From positions 1 to 7,085 of the forward strand of contig QMPZ01000084.1 of the NCBI GenBank assembly GCA_003648815.1: a DNA stretch of 7,085 nt, read 5' to 3'. Shown here one piece after another: positions 6,781 through 7,085 of this stretch. Numbering within the stretch: position 1 is the stretch's first letter; every line of letters starts with the position of its first letter. Under the pieces are notes generated by a model. It saw only the letters and a list, made by a program, of their open reading frames with translations, was not told where the DNA came from and did not search any database. This DNA is from Candidatus Aerophobota bacterium (GTDB lineage Bacteria > Aerophobota > Aerophobia > Aerophobales > B47-G16). The position numbers and the translations under genes are program-made.

Positions 6781-6834
6781 AAGGATTGGATCTTTCACCT
6801 GGAGATTACATTTTAAGCAACTTCAGAGGGCCCC

Positions 6835-6862
6835 TTGACAAATTTCGGAAGCTGTGTATAAT
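6835..6862 (+). promoter_or_regulatory. rRNA operon promoter P2
   Basis: TTGACA (6835-6840) and TATAAT (6857-6862) are perfect boxes with a 16-base spacer. A second overlapping TATAAT lies at 6862-6867. The predicted start near 6869 gives a leader of about 60 bases before the 16S gene. P2 resembles P1 in having TTGACAAA after the -35, GTGTATA at the -10 and a boxA-like block behind it, and lies exactly 110 bp downstream. Confidence 0.85.
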
Positions 6863-6869
6863 ATAATCA

Positions 6870-6889
6870 GTTCCTTGAAAATTAGGTAG
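6870..6889 (+). promoter_or_regulatory. boxA-like antitermination sequence behind rrn P2
   Basis: GTTCCTTGAAAATTAGGTAG differs by one base from GTTCTTTGAAAA, the core of the boxA element in many rRNA leaders. It sits 13 bases from the start of the P2 -10 box; the copy behind P1 sits 12 bases from its -10 box. Confidence 0.5.
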
Positions 6890-6929
6890 AGTAGATAGCT
6901 CTCGATTAAACTCAAAGAAAAATGAAAAT

Positions 6930-7085
6930 TTTTCGGAGAGTTTGATCGTGGCTCAGAGTGAACGCTGGCGGCGTGCCTTATACATGCAAGTCGAGCGGAC
7001 CAGTGAGGAATGAAAGCTGAGAGCATTTTGCTCGAAGCTTTTCATTCTTTGCTGGTTAGCGGCGAACGGGTGAGTAACGCGTGGG
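6930..7085 (+). rRNA. rrs: 16S ribosomal RNA, 5' end (cut by window edge)
   Basis: The first roughly 10% of the small-subunit rRNA gene, recognised by the conserved GAGTTTGATC (6938-6947), TGGCTCAG (6949-6956), GAACGCTGGCGGCGTGCC (6960-6977), ACATGCAAGTCGAGCGG (6982-6998) and GGCGAACGGGTGAGTAACGC (7061-7080). Aligning to E. coli places position 8 at 6937, so the mature 5' end is about 6930, within a few bases. The V1 region is a long hairpin at 7000-7055, closed by CCAG/CTGG with a GAGCA-TTT-TGCTC tip. Two bases are unusual: G at 6948 (E. coli position 19, normally A or C) and T at 6979 (position 50, normally A). Two promoters and boxA-like leaders lie directly upstream. Confidence 0.98.

Noticed and set aside
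6767..6797. TGAAAG/CTTTCA stem in the P1 leader as a boxB-type hairpin
   Set aside because: Six A/T-rich base pairs with a 19-base loop is within chance for this composition.
6823..7026. Open frame of 67 codons on the - strand
   Set aside because: It lies across rrn P2 and the 16S gene, in reverse; the rRNA explains the sequence.

Overview
The window is bacterial chromosome, moderately AT-rich, and it ends inside the first ~156 bases of a 16S rRNA gene. Gene starts use clear Shine-Dalgarno sequences and the promoters look like the sigma-70 type. The 16S segment is plainly bacterial, but it carries unusual bases at normally conserved positions and a long V1 hairpin. I cannot name a phylum from so short a piece. 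An uncultured or deep-branching anaerobic lineage is a guess, not a result.

Layout. (1) Bases 1-1434, + strand: the 3' part of a DppC/OppC-type peptide ABC transporter permease, followed 42 bp later by a metal-dependent amidohydrolase, probably in the same transcript. (2) Bases 1435-1795: a 361-bp stretch between convergent genes with no intact gene, holding broken reading frames and short repeats. (3) Bases 1796-5724, - strand: a compact cluster read as yebC, tldD, tldE, cobO. Three successive junctions overlap by 4 bp, are separated by 1 bp, and overlap by 4 bp, which points to one translationally coupled operon. It encodes a YebC/TACO1 translation factor, both subunits of the TldD/TldE zinc protease and a cob(I)alamin adenosyltransferase. 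(4) Bases 5811-6560, - strand: a 249-residue protein that is the uridylyltransferase half of GlmU without the acetyltransferase half. It has a TTG start, a strong ribosome binding site and a near-consensus promoter. (5) Bases 6561-6929: a divergent control region. The glmU-type promoter fires leftward and two tandem rrn promoters fire rightward, each followed by a boxA-like sequence, leading into the 16S gene.

How the parts work together: the left pair suggests uptake of peptides or similar small molecules coupled to hydrolysis. The central operon joins translation support (YebC), peptide processing or turnover (TldD/TldE) and coenzyme B12 formation (CobO). No biochemical link between the last two is evident from the sequence. 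The right end places cell-envelope precursor synthesis next to, and divergent from, an rRNA operon. I found no clearly new multi-gene system. The most notable points are the single-domain GlmU-type enzyme, the duplicated rrn promoter/boxA module, and 16S bases that would weaken binding of the standard 27F primer.
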